In this document: in pieces, positions 16,967-26,301 of the stretch
Layout: every line of letters begins with the position of its first letter
Numbering within the stretch: the first letter of the stretch is position 1
NCBI GenBank assembly: GCA_049596815.1
Contig: JBMYLY010000002.1
Span: 1 to 64,000, forward strand
Origin: UBA724 sp049596815
GTDB taxonomy: Bacteria; Bacteroidota; Bacteroidia; Flavobacteriales; Flavobacteriaceae
Reading direction: 5' to 3'
Length of the DNA: 64,000 nucleotides
Position numbers and translations under genes: made by a program
Notes under the pieces: generated by a model
Database searches by the model: none
What the model was told of the DNA's origin: nothing
The model's input: the letters and a program-made list of their open reading frames with translations, nothing else

Positions 16967-18187
16967 ATGTTGCACTGTATAGGCGTAAGCTACAAAAAAG
17001 CCGATGTGGCTGCGCGTGGCCGTTTTAGTTTGTCATCTTCTGCCCAAACATTGCTGCTAGAAGAATCCCAGCGCTTACAGATCGAAGCCCTCGCTGTACA
17101 ATCTACCTGTAATAGAACAGAGTTGTACGCTTATGGCGCTACTTCCCAAGAACTCATTGACTTGTTGTGTGCCTTTTCGAACGGAGCCAAAGAGCAGTTT
17201 CATGAAGTGGGATATGTATATCATGGGTCAAAAGTCATCAACCACTTGTTTTGTGTAGGAACTGGTTTGGACTCTCAGATCTTGGGTGATTTTGAAATTA
17301 TTGCACAGCTTAAAAAGAGTTTCTCTCGATCCAAAAAGTATGGGCTTATTAACCCATTGTTTGAGCGTTTGTTTACCTCTGTCATTCAGGCAAGCAAAAG
17401 GATCAAAAACGAAACCAAACTTTCTTCTGGCGCGACTTCCGTTTCTTATGTGTCTGTTCGCTACATGCTAGACCGCATACCCAACATAGACCAAAAGAAT
17501 ATTTTATTGTTTGGTTTGGGGAAAATTGGCAGAAACACTTGTGAAAACCTTGTCAAGCATACCCAAAATGACCACATTACCCTAATCAATCGCACAAGAA
17601 ACCGCGCAGAAAAATTGGCTGGAAAGTTTAAGCTCATCGTCAAGGACTACGCCGAATTGCCTGTGGAAATTCGAAAAGCCGATGTGGTCGTGGTGGCTAC
17701 AGGAGCAGAACAGCCTACCTTGTCTAAATCTTTGATTCATACCGACAAACCTCTGTTGATTCTTGACCTTTCTATCCCTAAAAATGTAGACGATGATGTC
17801 CTTGACCTGCCCAATGTGACACGCTTGCACTTGGATGAGTTGTCCAAAATGACTGATGCCACTCTGGAAGAAAGAAAAAAAGACATTCCCAAAGCCAAAT
17901 CTATCAACGAGGAGGTTAAGGCGGACTTTTATGCATGGTTGGACACGCGTAAGTTTGCACCCACTGTAAAAGCACTTAAAGAAATGATGGAAGCATTAAG
18001 CCAACAAGAGCTTTTGCAACAACAGAAAAAACACCCACATCTCGACCCCAAAGAAGCGACCCTCGTTTCTCAGTTTTTGATTCAAAAAATCACCAATCGC
18101 ATTGCCAACCACATTCGGGAAAGTGACAACCGTGAAGACAGCCTGAAAACCATTCAGGAAGTTTTTAATCTCGACCCGCATGTCTAG
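16967..18187 (+). CDS. hemA: Glutamyl-tRNA reductase
   Basis: 406 aa. First committed step of C5-pathway tetrapyrrole synthesis: NADPH-dependent reduction of glutamyl-tRNA to glutamate-1-semialdehyde. Catalytic Cys C48 lies in STCNRTELYAYG; the catalytic domain also shows GTGLDSQILGDFEI, followed by the Rossmann NADPH domain (LLFGLGKIGRN) and a helical dimerization tail. Start at 16967 (MLHCIGVSYKKAD) is fixed by the promoter at 16925-16954. First gene of hemACDEFB, overlapping hemC by 8 bases. The partner aminotransferase hemL is not in the window. Confidence 0.97.
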   Translation: MLHCIGVSYKKADVAARGRFSLSSSAQTLLLEESQRLQIEALAVQSTCNRTELYAYGATSQELIDLLCAFSNGAKEQFHEVGYVYHGSKVINHLFCVGTGLDSQILGDFEIIAQLKKSFSRSKKYGLINPLFERLFTSVIQASKRIKNETKLSSGATSVSYVSVRYMLDRIPNIDQKNILLFGLGKIGRNTCENLVKHTQNDHITLINRTRNRAEKLAGKFKLIVKDYAELPVEIRKADVVVVATGAEQPTLSKSLIHTDKPLLILDLSIPKNVDDDVLDLPNVTRLHLDELSKMTDATLEERKKDIPKAKSINEEVKADFYAWLDTRKFAPTVKALKEMMEALSQQELLQQQKKHPHLDPKEATLVSQFLIQKITNRIANHIRESDNREDSLKTIQEVFNLDPHV

Positions 18188-19082
18188 TCCCGTACGAATT
18201 GGAACCCGCGACAGCGCATTGGCACTGTGGCAGGCAAAGCATGTCCAAGACCTACTAGAAGAGGTGAGGCTGAAAAGTGTTTTGGTGCCTGTCAAGTCTA
18301 CCGGAGATTTGAATCTCACCCAACCCTTGTATGAAATGGGCATCACCGGAGTTTTTACCAAAGAATTGGACGTTGCTTTGTTGAATAACCAAATCGATTT
18401 GGCCGTACACAGTATGAAAGACGTCCCCACGCTCCTCCCAAAAGGACTCTGCACTGCCTTTGTTCCTGAGCGGGATTCGGTTTCAGATGTTATTGTAATG
18501 AAATCTGACCGCCTCGAAAAAGGCAATCATGTCATTGCCACCAGCAGTCTCAGACGTCAGGCGCAGTGGCTGAACCGTTACCCCAACGATTCGGTGGTTC
18601 CTTTGAGGGGCAATGTGCAAACGCGCTTGGAAAAACTCAACAAAGAAGATTGGGATGGTGCCATTTTTGCCCAGGCCGGACTAGAAAGATTGAACCTGAC
18701 CCAAAAAAACACGCTCACACTCGATTGGATGCTTCCCGCACCCGCCCAAGGTGCCATAATGGTGATAGGAAGAACCAACGACAGTCAATTGCTAAACCCA
18801 CTCCAAAGCTTAAGCCACTCGCCCACTGTACTGTGTGTAAGCGCAGAACGGGATTTTTTGAGGGCTTTGCAAGGAGGATGTTCTGCGCCTATTGGGGCAT
18901 GGGCCACCATTGACAAAGACAAAATGTGGTTCAAAGGCTGTTTGACTGACTTGGATGGAAAGAGCCATTTTGTGGTTGAAGAAGTATTCGACATAAACAC
19001 CAACGACATAGGCCATAAAGCTGCTGAAATACTGCTGGGTCAAAAAGGAGCTAGGAAGCTTTTAAACCGAATCAAAGGATGA
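18180..19082 (+). CDS. hemC: Hydroxymethylbilane synthase (porphobilinogen deaminase)
   Basis: 300 aa. Polymerizes four porphobilinogen units into hydroxymethylbilane. RIGTRDSALALWQA begins domain 1; catalytic Asp D81 is in HSMKDVP; the arginine-rich substrate site includes TSSLRRQAQW; the dipyrromethane cofactor is attached to C234 in LQGGCSAPIGA. Overlaps hemA by 8 bases and hemD by 4 (ATGA), so it is translationally coupled to both. Confidence 0.97.
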   Translation: MSSPVRIGTRDSALALWQAKHVQDLLEEVRLKSVLVPVKSTGDLNLTQPLYEMGITGVFTKELDVALLNNQIDLAVHSMKDVPTLLPKGLCTAFVPERDSVSDVIVMKSDRLEKGNHVIATSSLRRQAQWLNRYPNDSVVPLRGNVQTRLEKLNKEDWDGAIFAQAGLERLNLTQKNTLTLDWMLPAPAQGAIMVIGRTNDSQLLNPLQSLSHSPTVLCVSAERDFLRALQGGCSAPIGAWATIDKDKMWFKGCLTDLDGKSHFVVEEVFDINTNDIGHKAAEILLGQKGARKLLNRIKG

Positions 19083-19741
19083 GTAAACCCCTACTTGTAT
19101 CGACCAAAAAACTTTCCTTTGTACAAATGGAACGCCTCACTCATGCGGGTTGTGCGGTGGTAGACTACAACGCTATCAAAGCGGTTTCAGTCCCTTTCGA
19201 GCTTCCCGAAAAACCTACGCACTGGGTGTTTAGCAGTCAGAATGCAGTTCGTGCACTGCTAGCCAAACCTTCTGAGATTTGGATTGGGAAAACCATCTTC
19301 TGTGTGGGCGAAAAAACCAAACAGCTTTTGGGAGAAAATGGGCTAAAAGTGGAAAAAAGTGCTAAAAACATGCGGTTTTTGGTCAATTTTATCCAAAAAA
19401 CACATAAAAATGACTCTTTTTTGCATATATGTGGAAATCGAAAACTCCCCGATTTTGATATTGGTATGCAAGAAGCCAATATTGAATATGCCGAGACTGT
19501 GGTCTATCAAACCCAACTTGTAGCACGAAAACAACAGCCTGAACCCGATGGGATATTGTTTTTTAGCCCCAGTGGTGTAGAAAGCTATGTGTTAAAGAAT
19601 AATCTGGGGGAAAGTTGGTGCTTTTGCATTGGCAACACCACCGCGTCCGCTGTGTCACCTCATTCAAGCCGAATCAGCATCCCAAAAAATCCCGACATAG
19701 ATCTAGTCATTGCTCAAGCAGCCAAACATTTTCGAATATGA
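19079..19741 (+). CDS. hemD: Uroporphyrinogen-III synthase
   Basis: 220 aa. Cyclizes hydroxymethylbilane with inversion of ring D. The family is weakly conserved; supporting features are the two-domain length, VFSSQNAVRAL near residue 50 (the WVFSSxNAV motif), FCVGEKTKQLL, and the FFSPSGVESY block near residue 160. Position between hemC (ATGA overlap) and hemE (ATGA overlap) makes the assignment firm. Confidence 0.93.
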   Translation: MSKPLLVSTKKLSFVQMERLTHAGCAVVDYNAIKAVSVPFELPEKPTHWVFSSQNAVRALLAKPSEIWIGKTIFCVGEKTKQLLGENGLKVEKSAKNMRFLVNFIQKTHKNDSFLHICGNRKLPDFDIGMQEANIEYAETVVYQTQLVARKQQPEPDGILFFSPSGVESYVLKNNLGESWCFCIGNTTASAVSPHSSRISIPKNPDIDLVIAQAAKHFRI

Positions 19742-20769
19742 ATACACCCAAAAACGACTTACTACTCAAAGCGCTCGCCGGCGAACCGCTAAACAGACCT
19801 CCAGTCTGGATGATGCGACAAGCAGGCCGCTATTTGCCCGATTTTATGAAGCTCAAAGCGCAATACGATTTTTTTACGCGTTGCAGAACCCCCGAACTTG
19901 TCGCTGACATTACCATTATGCCCATTGACCAAGTGGGTACCGATGCCGCCATACTGTTTAGCGACATCCTGGTAATACCCCAAGCGATGGGCGTTGAAGT
20001 TGAAATGAAAAACGACATTGGGCCTTGGCTGCCCAACCCCGTCCGCACGCTGGCTGATGTTGAAAAAGTGGAAGTCCCAGACGTCGAGGACCGTTTGAAC
20101 TATGTGATGGAAGGCATCAAGCAAACCCTGGCGGGCTTAGACAATCGCGTGCCACTTATAGGTTTTGCAGGTGCGCCATGGACCATTTTGTGTTATATGG
20201 TACAAGGACAAGGCTCCAAAAATTTTGACAAAGCCAAAGCGTTTTGCTTTGAACAACCCGAGGCCGCACACAAACTGCTTGACAAAATCACCCAAACTAC
20301 CATTGCCTATCTCAAAGCCAAAGTGAAAGCTGGCGTACATGCAATTCAGTTGTTTGATTCGTGGGGGGGCATGCTAGGGCCCGAAGACTACACCACTTTT
20401 TCTTGGAACTACAGCCGTCATATTGTGGAAGCGCTCTCCGAGCAAGTACCTGTGATTATGTTTGCCAAAGGATGTTGGTATGCCTTGCACGACATGGCCC
20501 AATCGCCGGTAAGCGCCTTGGGAATCGATTGGACTTGCTCTGCCAGAAACGCGCGCTATCTCACAGGAGGGCAAATGACCCTTCAAGGAAATTTTGATCC
20601 GGCTCGCTTGCTGTCACCCATCCCCGAAATAGAGCGTCAGGTCAAAAAAATGATTGACGACTTTGGCACCCAAAACTACATTGCCAATTTGGGGCATGGC
20701 ATATTACCCAACGTCCCCGTGGCCCACGCCCAGGCTTTTGTGAATGCTGTAAAAAATTATAACTCCTAA
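19738..20769 (+). CDS. hemE: Uroporphyrinogen decarboxylase
   Basis: 343 aa from the ATG at 19738. Removes four acetate carboxyls to give coproporphyrinogen III. The signature RQAGRYLPDF occurs at about residues 26-35, with further conserved blocks FSDILVIPQAMG, GFAGAPWTILCYM, QLFDSWGG and NLGHGILPNVP. A longer reading from 19615 overlaps hemD in another frame and is not supported; the 19738 ATG overlaps the hemD stop in the ATGA pattern used throughout this operon. Confidence 0.97.
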   Translation: MNTPKNDLLLKALAGEPLNRPPVWMMRQAGRYLPDFMKLKAQYDFFTRCRTPELVADITIMPIDQVGTDAAILFSDILVIPQAMGVEVEMKNDIGPWLPNPVRTLADVEKVEVPDVEDRLNYVMEGIKQTLAGLDNRVPLIGFAGAPWTILCYMVQGQGSKNFDKAKAFCFEQPEAAHKLLDKITQTTIAYLKAKVKAGVHAIQLFDSWGGMLGPEDYTTFSWNYSRHIVEALSEQVPVIMFAKGCWYALHDMAQSPVSALGIDWTCSARNARYLTGGQMTLQGNFDPARLLSPIPEIERQVKKMIDDFGTQNYIANLGHGILPNVPVAHAQAFVNAVKNYNS

Positions 20770-20778
20770 ATAAAAATC

Positions 20779-21681
20779 ATGAAACCCGAATTTTCTGCAT
20801 TTATCGATAACCTACAAGATGAAATCACCGCTGCGCTAGAAAAAGCAGATGGTAAAGCCACTTTTTTGCATGACATATGGGAACGACCCGGTGGGGGCGG
20901 TGGACAATCGCGTGTGATTCAAAACGGGGCTGTGTTTGAAAAAGGCGGGGTCAATGTGTCCAAGGTTCATGGCACGCTTCCAGATTCTATGAAAGCCTAT
21001 CTGAAGGTAGCACATGGTAGCTTTTTTGCTTGTGGCCTAAGCCTTGTCATACACCCCAAAAATCCATTTGTACCTACCGTACATGCCAACTACAGATATT
21101 TTGAACTGTATGACGACCAAGGCCAAGTGGTCGATCAATGGTTTGGAGGTGGCCAAGACCTTACACCCTACTATTTGTTTGACGAAGATGCTACCCATTT
21201 TCACCAAGTGAGTAAAACTGTATGTGATCGTCACGATAAAGCATTTTACCCCAAATACAAAGAACAATGTGATCGCTATTTTTGGAACGCCCACCGCGAC
21301 GAAGCCCGCGGTGTGGGAGGTTTGTTTTTTGACTATTGCAGGCCAGACAAAAAACACAGCCTACAAGACTGGTACGATTTTGTGACGGATGTAGGGGATT
21401 CGTTTCTAAAAGCCTATTTGCCTATAGTCGAAAAGCGAAAAAACACAGCCTACGAAGACACCCATCGCCAGTGGCAAGAAGTGCGTCGGGGACGCTATGT
21501 GGAGTTCAATTTGATTCATGACAAAGGCACCCTGTTTGGCTTAAAAACCAAAGGCCGAATTGAAAGTATTCTGATGAGCTTACCCCCAGTGGTGCAATGG
21601 CATTACAATGTCGCTCCGGAGCCCAACACAGAAGAAGCCAAACTGGTTTCGGTGCTGAAAAACCCCATTGACTGGATTTAA
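20779..21681 (+). CDS. hemF: Coproporphyrinogen III oxidase, oxygen-dependent
   Basis: 300 aa. Oxidatively decarboxylates two propionates to form protoporphyrinogen IX, using O2. Family blocks are visible: WERPGGGGGQSRV, HANYRYFEL, WFGGGQDLTPYY, EARGVGGLFFDY, RRGRYVEFNL and ESILMSLPP. The choice of HemF rather than HemN in this operon suggests aerobic growth; an anaerobic HemN could still be elsewhere. Begins 9 bases after hemE and is followed by hemB after 10 bases. Confidence 0.97.
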   Translation: MKPEFSAFIDNLQDEITAALEKADGKATFLHDIWERPGGGGGQSRVIQNGAVFEKGGVNVSKVHGTLPDSMKAYLKVAHGSFFACGLSLVIHPKNPFVPTVHANYRYFELYDDQGQVVDQWFGGGQDLTPYYLFDEDATHFHQVSKTVCDRHDKAFYPKYKEQCDRYFWNAHRDEARGVGGLFFDYCRPDKKHSLQDWYDFVTDVGDSFLKAYLPIVEKRKNTAYEDTHRQWQEVRRGRYVEFNLIHDKGTLFGLKTKGRIESILMSLPPVVQWHYNVAPEPNTEEAKLVSVLKNPIDWI

Positions 21682-21691
21682 AAAAACGAGT

Positions 21692-22666
21692 ATGTATCCA
21701 TTAGAAAGAAGTAGAAGATTGAGAAAAAGTGCCGTATTGCGCGACTTGGTGCGTGAAACCCGCCTCAGTGCCAATGATTTTTTGGTGCCCTTGTTTGTGG
21801 TAGAAGGCGAAAAAATACGTGAAGCCATTCCGTCTATGCCCGATTATAACAGATTGAGTTTGGACGAGCTTGAAAAAGAAGCAAAACTCCTATGGAGCAT
21901 GGGGCTCAAAGTAGTCTTGCTGTTTGTCAAGGTAGACGATCACTTGAAAGACAATGCAGGCACAGAAGCGCTCAACCCCAATGGCTTGATGCAGCGTGCC
22001 ATACAAACGGTCAAAGCTGCTGTGCCCGAAATGGTGGTCTTTACCGATGTGGCTCTGGATCCGTATTCCTCTTTTGGTCACGATGGGATTGTTGAAAACA
22101 ACCGCATCCTAAACGATGCTACCAATGAGGTGTTGGCCCAAATGTCTCTAAGCCATGCCCAAGCGGGTGCTGACGTAGTGGCCCCAAGCGATATGATGGA
22201 TGGACGGGTAAAGAGTATCCGCCAAGAGCTTGAAAAACAAGGGTTTGTGGATACGTGTATCATGAGCTATAGCGCCAAATATGCTTCCGGTTTTTATGGT
22301 CCTTTTCGTGATGCCTTGGATTCTGCACCCGGTTTTGGAGATAAAAAAACCTATCAAATGGATCCCGGCAATCGGCTGGAAGCCCTAAAAGAAGTGCGCC
22401 AAGACGTCGAAGAAGGTGCAGACATTGTGATGGTCAAACCCGGCCTTGCCTATTTGGATATTGTCCGTGAGGTGACCCAAACAGCAGAGGTGCCTGTGGC
22501 CGTATATCAGGTCAGTGGGGAGTATGCGATGCTCAAAGCAGCGGCTGAAAAAGGCTGGTTGGACTATGAAACTGTGATGATGGAACAACTGATGGCTTTT
22601 AAACGTGCCGGTGCTTCTCTCATTGCGACCTACTGTGCAAAAGATGCAATCGCCCTGCTGAGCTAA
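21692..22666 (+). CDS. hemB: Delta-aminolevulinic acid dehydratase (porphobilinogen synthase), Mg-type
   Basis: 324 aa. Condenses two 5-aminolevulinate molecules to porphobilinogen. Schiff-base lysines are K196 (MSYSAKYASGFYGPF) and K249 (MVKPGLAYLDI). The metal-site segment reads DVALDPYSSFGHDGI (about 119-133), with Asp/His in place of the DxCxC...C cluster, so it lacks the catalytic zinc triad and belongs to the zinc-independent, magnesium/potassium-using type. The ATG at 21692 gives the usual MYPLERSRRLR N-terminus; a reading from 21668 would overlap hemF. Last gene of hemACDEFB. Confidence 0.96.
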   Translation: MYPLERSRRLRKSAVLRDLVRETRLSANDFLVPLFVVEGEKIREAIPSMPDYNRLSLDELEKEAKLLWSMGLKVVLLFVKVDDHLKDNAGTEALNPNGLMQRAIQTVKAAVPEMVVFTDVALDPYSSFGHDGIVENNRILNDATNEVLAQMSLSHAQAGADVVAPSDMMDGRVKSIRQELEKQGFVDTCIMSYSAKYASGFYGPFRDALDSAPGFGDKKTYQMDPGNRLEALKEVRQDVEEGADIVMVKPGLAYLDIVREVTQTAEVPVAVYQVSGEYAMLKAAAEKGWLDYETVMMEQLMAFKRAGASLIATYCAKDAIALLS

Positions 22667-22723
22667 CAAATCTATAATAGCTTAAAATAACTTTCGTACT
22701 TTGGACTATTAATCATTACCCCT

Positions 22724-23893
22724 ATGAAGAAAACCGGTGCTAAAATTTTAAAATATGTGTTGATTGGGCTGTTTGGCCTAACCGCTTTGGTGTATTTGAC
22801 CGGAAACGGTCACTTGTTTGGGTTGGCCGCCACCATCATGAAAACCAAACGCACCACTGCAGGTATTGACGACTATTTGTTTTTTGAAAACCGCCATATA
22901 CCCCCAAGCGAAAACCCCCAATCATGGCCCCTACACAGCGAATACAACAATATTAAGCCTACCCAAAAACTCCTCGAAGCCCACCAAGAACTGGGCACGG
23001 TGGCTTTTCTTATTATCAAAAATGATTCTCTCTGGCACGAACAATATTTTGATGGCTACGGCACCGCCTCCAAAAGCAATTCTTTTTCTATGGTAAAAAG
23101 TATGGTCGCGGCAGCCCTTCAGTCCGCCATAGAAGCGGGAGCCGTGGAAAGTCTGGACCAAAAAGCCATGGATTTTTTGCCTTGGCTTAAAGGCGCTTTT
23201 GCCAAGCAAGTCACCATGGGCGATTTGGCCAGTATGTCTTCCGGTCTCAACTGGAACGAAAACTATGACAACCTATTAACCATTACACCGCGCACTTATG
23301 TAGAAAAAGACATGGGCAAGCTGATGCAAACCATTCCTATTATTGATGCGCCCGGTCAAAAATTTATATACCAAAGTGGTAGCACCCAACTCTTGGCCAT
23401 GGCTTTAGAGCAAGCGACCGGAAAAAACATCAGCGAGTTGGTATGGGATTATTATTGGAATCCCATGGGAACTGAGCAAGAAGCCTACTGGCAGATAGAC
23501 AGCGAAAAAGCCGGTTTGGAAAAAGCCTATTGCTGTTTTAATTCCAATGCCCGCGACTTTGCGCGGTTTGGCAAATTGTTTAAAGACCATGGGAAGTGGA
23601 ATGGACAACAAATTATCGACTCTGCCTTTGTGGCCAAAGCCGTAAGACCTCGTTTTTCTGAGAGCCCACAGTACGGCTACGGTTGGTGGTTGGGTGACAT
23701 AGACGGAAAACACTATTTCAGTATGCGAGGACATCTGGGGCAATATGTAATTGTGTTCCCCGAACAAAATGTGATAGTCGTGCGCTTGGGACACCGTCAT
23801 TTGGATGACCTTCCGGGGCAACAAGTCCCCGCAGACCTACCGACCTATGTGAAAGAAGCCTTTCAAATGTTGGCTTTTAGTGATGAAACTTGA
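22724..23893 (+). CDS. Beta-lactamase-fold serine hydrolase (class C / AmpC-like), membrane anchored
   Basis: 389 aa. N-terminal hydrophobic segment (about 8-28) that looks like an uncleaved anchor or signal, then a serine-hydrolase domain with the SxxK nucleophile at S122-M-V-K125 (NSFSMVKSMVAA) and a YQS triad in the KFIYQSGSTQLLAMALE block; conserved DYYWNPMGTEQ and GYGWWLGD segments follow. The family includes D-aminopeptidases, esterases and AmpC relatives, so the substrate is open. It is not an established resistance enzyme. The following exonuclease gene overlaps its end by 11 bases. Confidence 0.87.
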   Translation: MKKTGAKILKYVLIGLFGLTALVYLTGNGHLFGLAATIMKTKRTTAGIDDYLFFENRHIPPSENPQSWPLHSEYNNIKPTQKLLEAHQELGTVAFLIIKNDSLWHEQYFDGYGTASKSNSFSMVKSMVAAALQSAIEAGAVESLDQKAMDFLPWLKGAFAKQVTMGDLASMSSGLNWNENYDNLLTITPRTYVEKDMGKLMQTIPIIDAPGQKFIYQSGSTQLLAMALEQATGKNISELVWDYYWNPMGTEQEAYWQIDSEKAGLEKAYCCFNSNARDFARFGKLFKDHGKWNGQQIIDSAFVAKAVRPRFSESPQYGYGWWLGDIDGKHYFSMRGHLGQYVIVFPEQNVIVVRLGHRHLDDLPGQQVPADLPTYVKEAFQMLAFSDET

Positions 23894-24614
23894 ACAAATT
23901 CTATTTCTCGACATAGAAACCGTACCTCTTGAGGCTTCTTTTGGGGCATTGAGCGAAGAAGCGCAACAACTGTTTGCCGACAAAACCCAATACCAACGGA
24001 AAGACGAAATATCCCCCAAAGAATTTTATGGTCGTGCCGGTATTTGGGCTGAGTTTGGGAAAATCGTTTGTATTTCGGCTGGTTATTTTGTCGACGTTTC
24101 TGACAAACGGTCTTTTCGGATTACTTCTTTCTACGGAGAAGAATTAAATCTTCTCAATGCATTTAAAGCATTGCTCGATCAGCACTTTTCCAAACGCTAC
24201 CACAAGCTATGCGCCCACAATGGCAAAGAGTTTGATTTTCCTTACATCGCCCGACGTATGTTGGTACATGATATTCGCCTACCCAATGCACTTAAAATTG
24301 CAGGTAAAAAACCGTGGGAAGTTCCGCACTTGGACACCTTAGAACTGTGGAAGTTTGGAGATTACAAGCATTATATCTCCCTAAAACTGCTTACAAACAC
24401 CTTGGGCATTCCCTCCCCCAAAGACGATATGGACGGAAGCCAAGTGGCCGATGTGTTTTACAATCAGAAAGATATAGATCGTATTGTAGCCTACTGTGAG
24501 CGCGATGTGGTGGCCGTAGCACAAATCCTATTAAAATTCGAGGGCTTGCCCTTGTTGACAGAGGATGAGGTGGTGCATGTGAACTCCTCGACTAATACCG
24601 GTTCAAAGCGATGA
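23883..24614 (+). CDS. Predicted 3'-5' exonuclease of the PolB-like DEDDy family
   Basis: 243 aa from the ATG at 23883. Exo I is in LFLDIETVP (D10, E12), Exo II in CAHNGKEFDFPYIARRML, and Exo III in IVAYCERDVVAVAQ (Y-x3-D spacing). This matches the stand-alone RNase H-like exonuclease family related to the proofreading domain of family B polymerases. The role is probably DNA repair or nucleic-acid trimming; no polymerase gene is next to it. Its stop overlaps the ABC ATPase start in an ATGA pattern, so the two are coupled, without an evident functional link. Confidence 0.88.
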   Translation: MKLEQILFLDIETVPLEASFGALSEEAQQLFADKTQYQRKDEISPKEFYGRAGIWAEFGKIVCISAGYFVDVSDKRSFRITSFYGEELNLLNAFKALLDQHFSKRYHKLCAHNGKEFDFPYIARRMLVHDIRLPNALKIAGKKPWEVPHLDTLELWKFGDYKHYISLKLLTNTLGIPSPKDDMDGSQVADVFYNQKDIDRIVAYCERDVVAVAQILLKFEGLPLLTEDEVVHVNSSTNTGSKR

Positions 24615-26239
24615 AACAGCCTCCTTTGGTGACGGTTGCAAACATGAACATCACTTTTGATGACTTCAAAGCAGTTTCAGGGCTTTCTTTTGAGTTGTTT
24701 CCCAACGAAATTTTAGGAGTTGTAGGAGAATCTGGCAGCGGAAAATCGGTGACAGCTATGTCGCTGTTGGGCCTGTTGCCCGAGCAAGAAAAAATCCTCC
24801 AAGCCGAGGTGATGACTTTCCAAAGTCAAGGGTTGTATCCCTTTGACAAAGCGGTCTTTTCGGCCTTAAGAGGCAAAGAAATTGGTGTGATCTTTCAGGA
24901 TCCCATGAGTGCGCTGAACCCCAGTATGCGCTGTGGGAAACAAGTGGCAGAGATGCTGCAATTACACACCCGCCTCAGCAGCGCCGATATCGAAGAGCGG
25001 GTCTTGTCGCTTTTTAAAAAAGTAAAACTGCCTGAACCCCAAAAGATGATGCGGCGCTACCCCCATCAGCTTAGTGGCGGGCAACAACAACGGGTAATGA
25101 TTGCCATGGCCATCGCTTGTAGTCCAAAATTGTTGATTGCAGACGAGCCCACCACCGCCCTCGACCCTTCCGTGCAAAAAGAGATCATGCAATTGCTACG
25201 GGCTTTGCAAAAAGAAACCCAGATGAGCATATTGTTTATCTCACACGACTTGGGCCTCATCGAACATTGGGCAGACCGTGTGCTTGTGATGAAAAACGGA
25301 AAATGTATTGAATCGGAAAAAACAAAGCAACTCTTTAAAAAACCACAATCTGCCTACACCCGAGGACTGATCCACGCAAAACCCCCTACAAACAAACGCC
25401 CCAAGCGATTGCCAACGGTAGATGATTTTTTAGCCGATAAGAAAGCAGCCTCTGTAGAAACGAAATCCCATCGTCAAAAACGTCATCGCGCCTTATACAA
25501 ACAACAACCCATCCTAAAAATCGAAGGCTTGCACAAAAGTTTTGTGCAAAACAAAACACGGTTTCAGGCATTGGAAAATTTGAGTCTGGATTTATATGAG
25601 GGCGAAACTTTGGGCTTGGTGGGTGCCTCTGGCAGTGGAAAATCAACATTGGGCAACTGTATGTTACGGCTCACTAAACCCGACAAAGGTTCGGTTCTTT
25701 ATCGAGGTCAAGACATACATAAACTCAAAGGAAGCGCCTTACAACAGTATAAAAAAGATGTACAGCTAATTTTTCAGGACCCTTACAGTTCGCTAAACCC
25801 AAAGCAAAAAGTCAAAGACATTCTGACTGAACCCATGCGGGTGCATGGCATTGGGGAAAATCTTGCTGACCGCATTGCATGGGCAGGAACTTTGTTAGAG
25901 CAAGTTGGGCTTGGTAGCGAACACTTAGAGCGTTATCCGCATGCGTTTTCTGGGGGGCAGCGACAACGCATCGGCATCGCGCGGGCATTGTCTGTGAGGC
26001 CAAAAGTTGTTGTTTGTGATGAGTCTGTTTCTGCACTCGACCTCTCCGTACAAGCCAAAGTATTGAATCTCCTCAATGATTTAAAAGATACTTACAAGTT
26101 TACCTATCTTTTTATCTCACACGATTTGTCAGTTGTACGCTATATGTCAGACCGTCTTCTGGTGCTGAAAAATGGTGAAAGTCATAAAGAAGGTGAGGCA
26201 GATACGATTTTTGATGAAATCGCACCAGACCATTTGTAA
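24611..26239 (+). CDS. Fused dual ATP-binding protein of a dipeptide/oligopeptide-type ABC transporter
   Basis: 542 aa with two complete ATPase domains. Domain 1 (about 8-250): Walker A GESGSGKS, signature LSGGQQQR, Walker B LLIADEPTTALD. Domain 2 (about 295-535): Walker A GASGSGKS, signature FSGGQRQR, Walker B VVVCDESVSALD. This is the DppD-DppF/YejF fused layout that powers uptake of peptides or similar solutes. The permease and binding-protein genes are not adjacent, which is normal for flavobacteria. A basic linker (about 255-292) joins the halves. Confidence 0.9.
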   Translation: MKQPPLVTVANMNITFDDFKAVSGLSFELFPNEILGVVGESGSGKSVTAMSLLGLLPEQEKILQAEVMTFQSQGLYPFDKAVFSALRGKEIGVIFQDPMSALNPSMRCGKQVAEMLQLHTRLSSADIEERVLSLFKKVKLPEPQKMMRRYPHQLSGGQQQRVMIAMAIACSPKLLIADEPTTALDPSVQKEIMQLLRALQKETQMSILFISHDLGLIEHWADRVLVMKNGKCIESEKTKQLFKKPQSAYTRGLIHAKPPTNKRPKRLPTVDDFLADKKAASVETKSHRQKRHRALYKQQPILKIEGLHKSFVQNKTRFQALENLSLDLYEGETLGLVGASGSGKSTLGNCMLRLTKPDKGSVLYRGQDIHKLKGSALQQYKKDVQLIFQDPYSSLNPKQKVKDILTEPMRVHGIGENLADRIAWAGTLLEQVGLGSEHLERYPHAFSGGQRQRIGIARALSVRPKVVVCDESVSALDLSVQAKVLNLLNDLKDTYKFTYLFISHDLSVVRYMSDRLLVLKNGESHKEGEADTIFDEIAPDHL

Positions 26240-26276
26240 TGTCTCAGGGGTTTTTATACACCTAATAATAATTGAT

Positions 26277-26284
26277 TAACTTTG
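26277..26284 (+). promoter_or_regulatory. Bacteroidetes -7 promoter box for the four-helix membrane protein
   Basis: TAACTTTG, 17 bases before the ATG at 26302; exact TAnnTTTG match. Confidence 0.5.
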
Positions 26285-26301
26285 TGTAAAACCCTTTTGT
26301 T

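Noticed and set aside
19615..19737. Longer hemE reading from 19615
   Set aside because: It overlaps hemD in another frame with no conserved residues; the ATGA-overlapping ATG at 19738 fits the operon and the family.
22724..23893. Possible beta-lactamase resistance gene
   Set aside because: It has the SxxK fold of class C-like hydrolases, but the wider family is mostly peptidases and esterases; nothing in its context indicates resistance.
26030..26045. DES in place of DEP in the second Walker B of the fused ABC ATPase
   Set aside because: DES is a common variant in the second half of dipeptide-type ATPases, and the catalytic Glu is kept.
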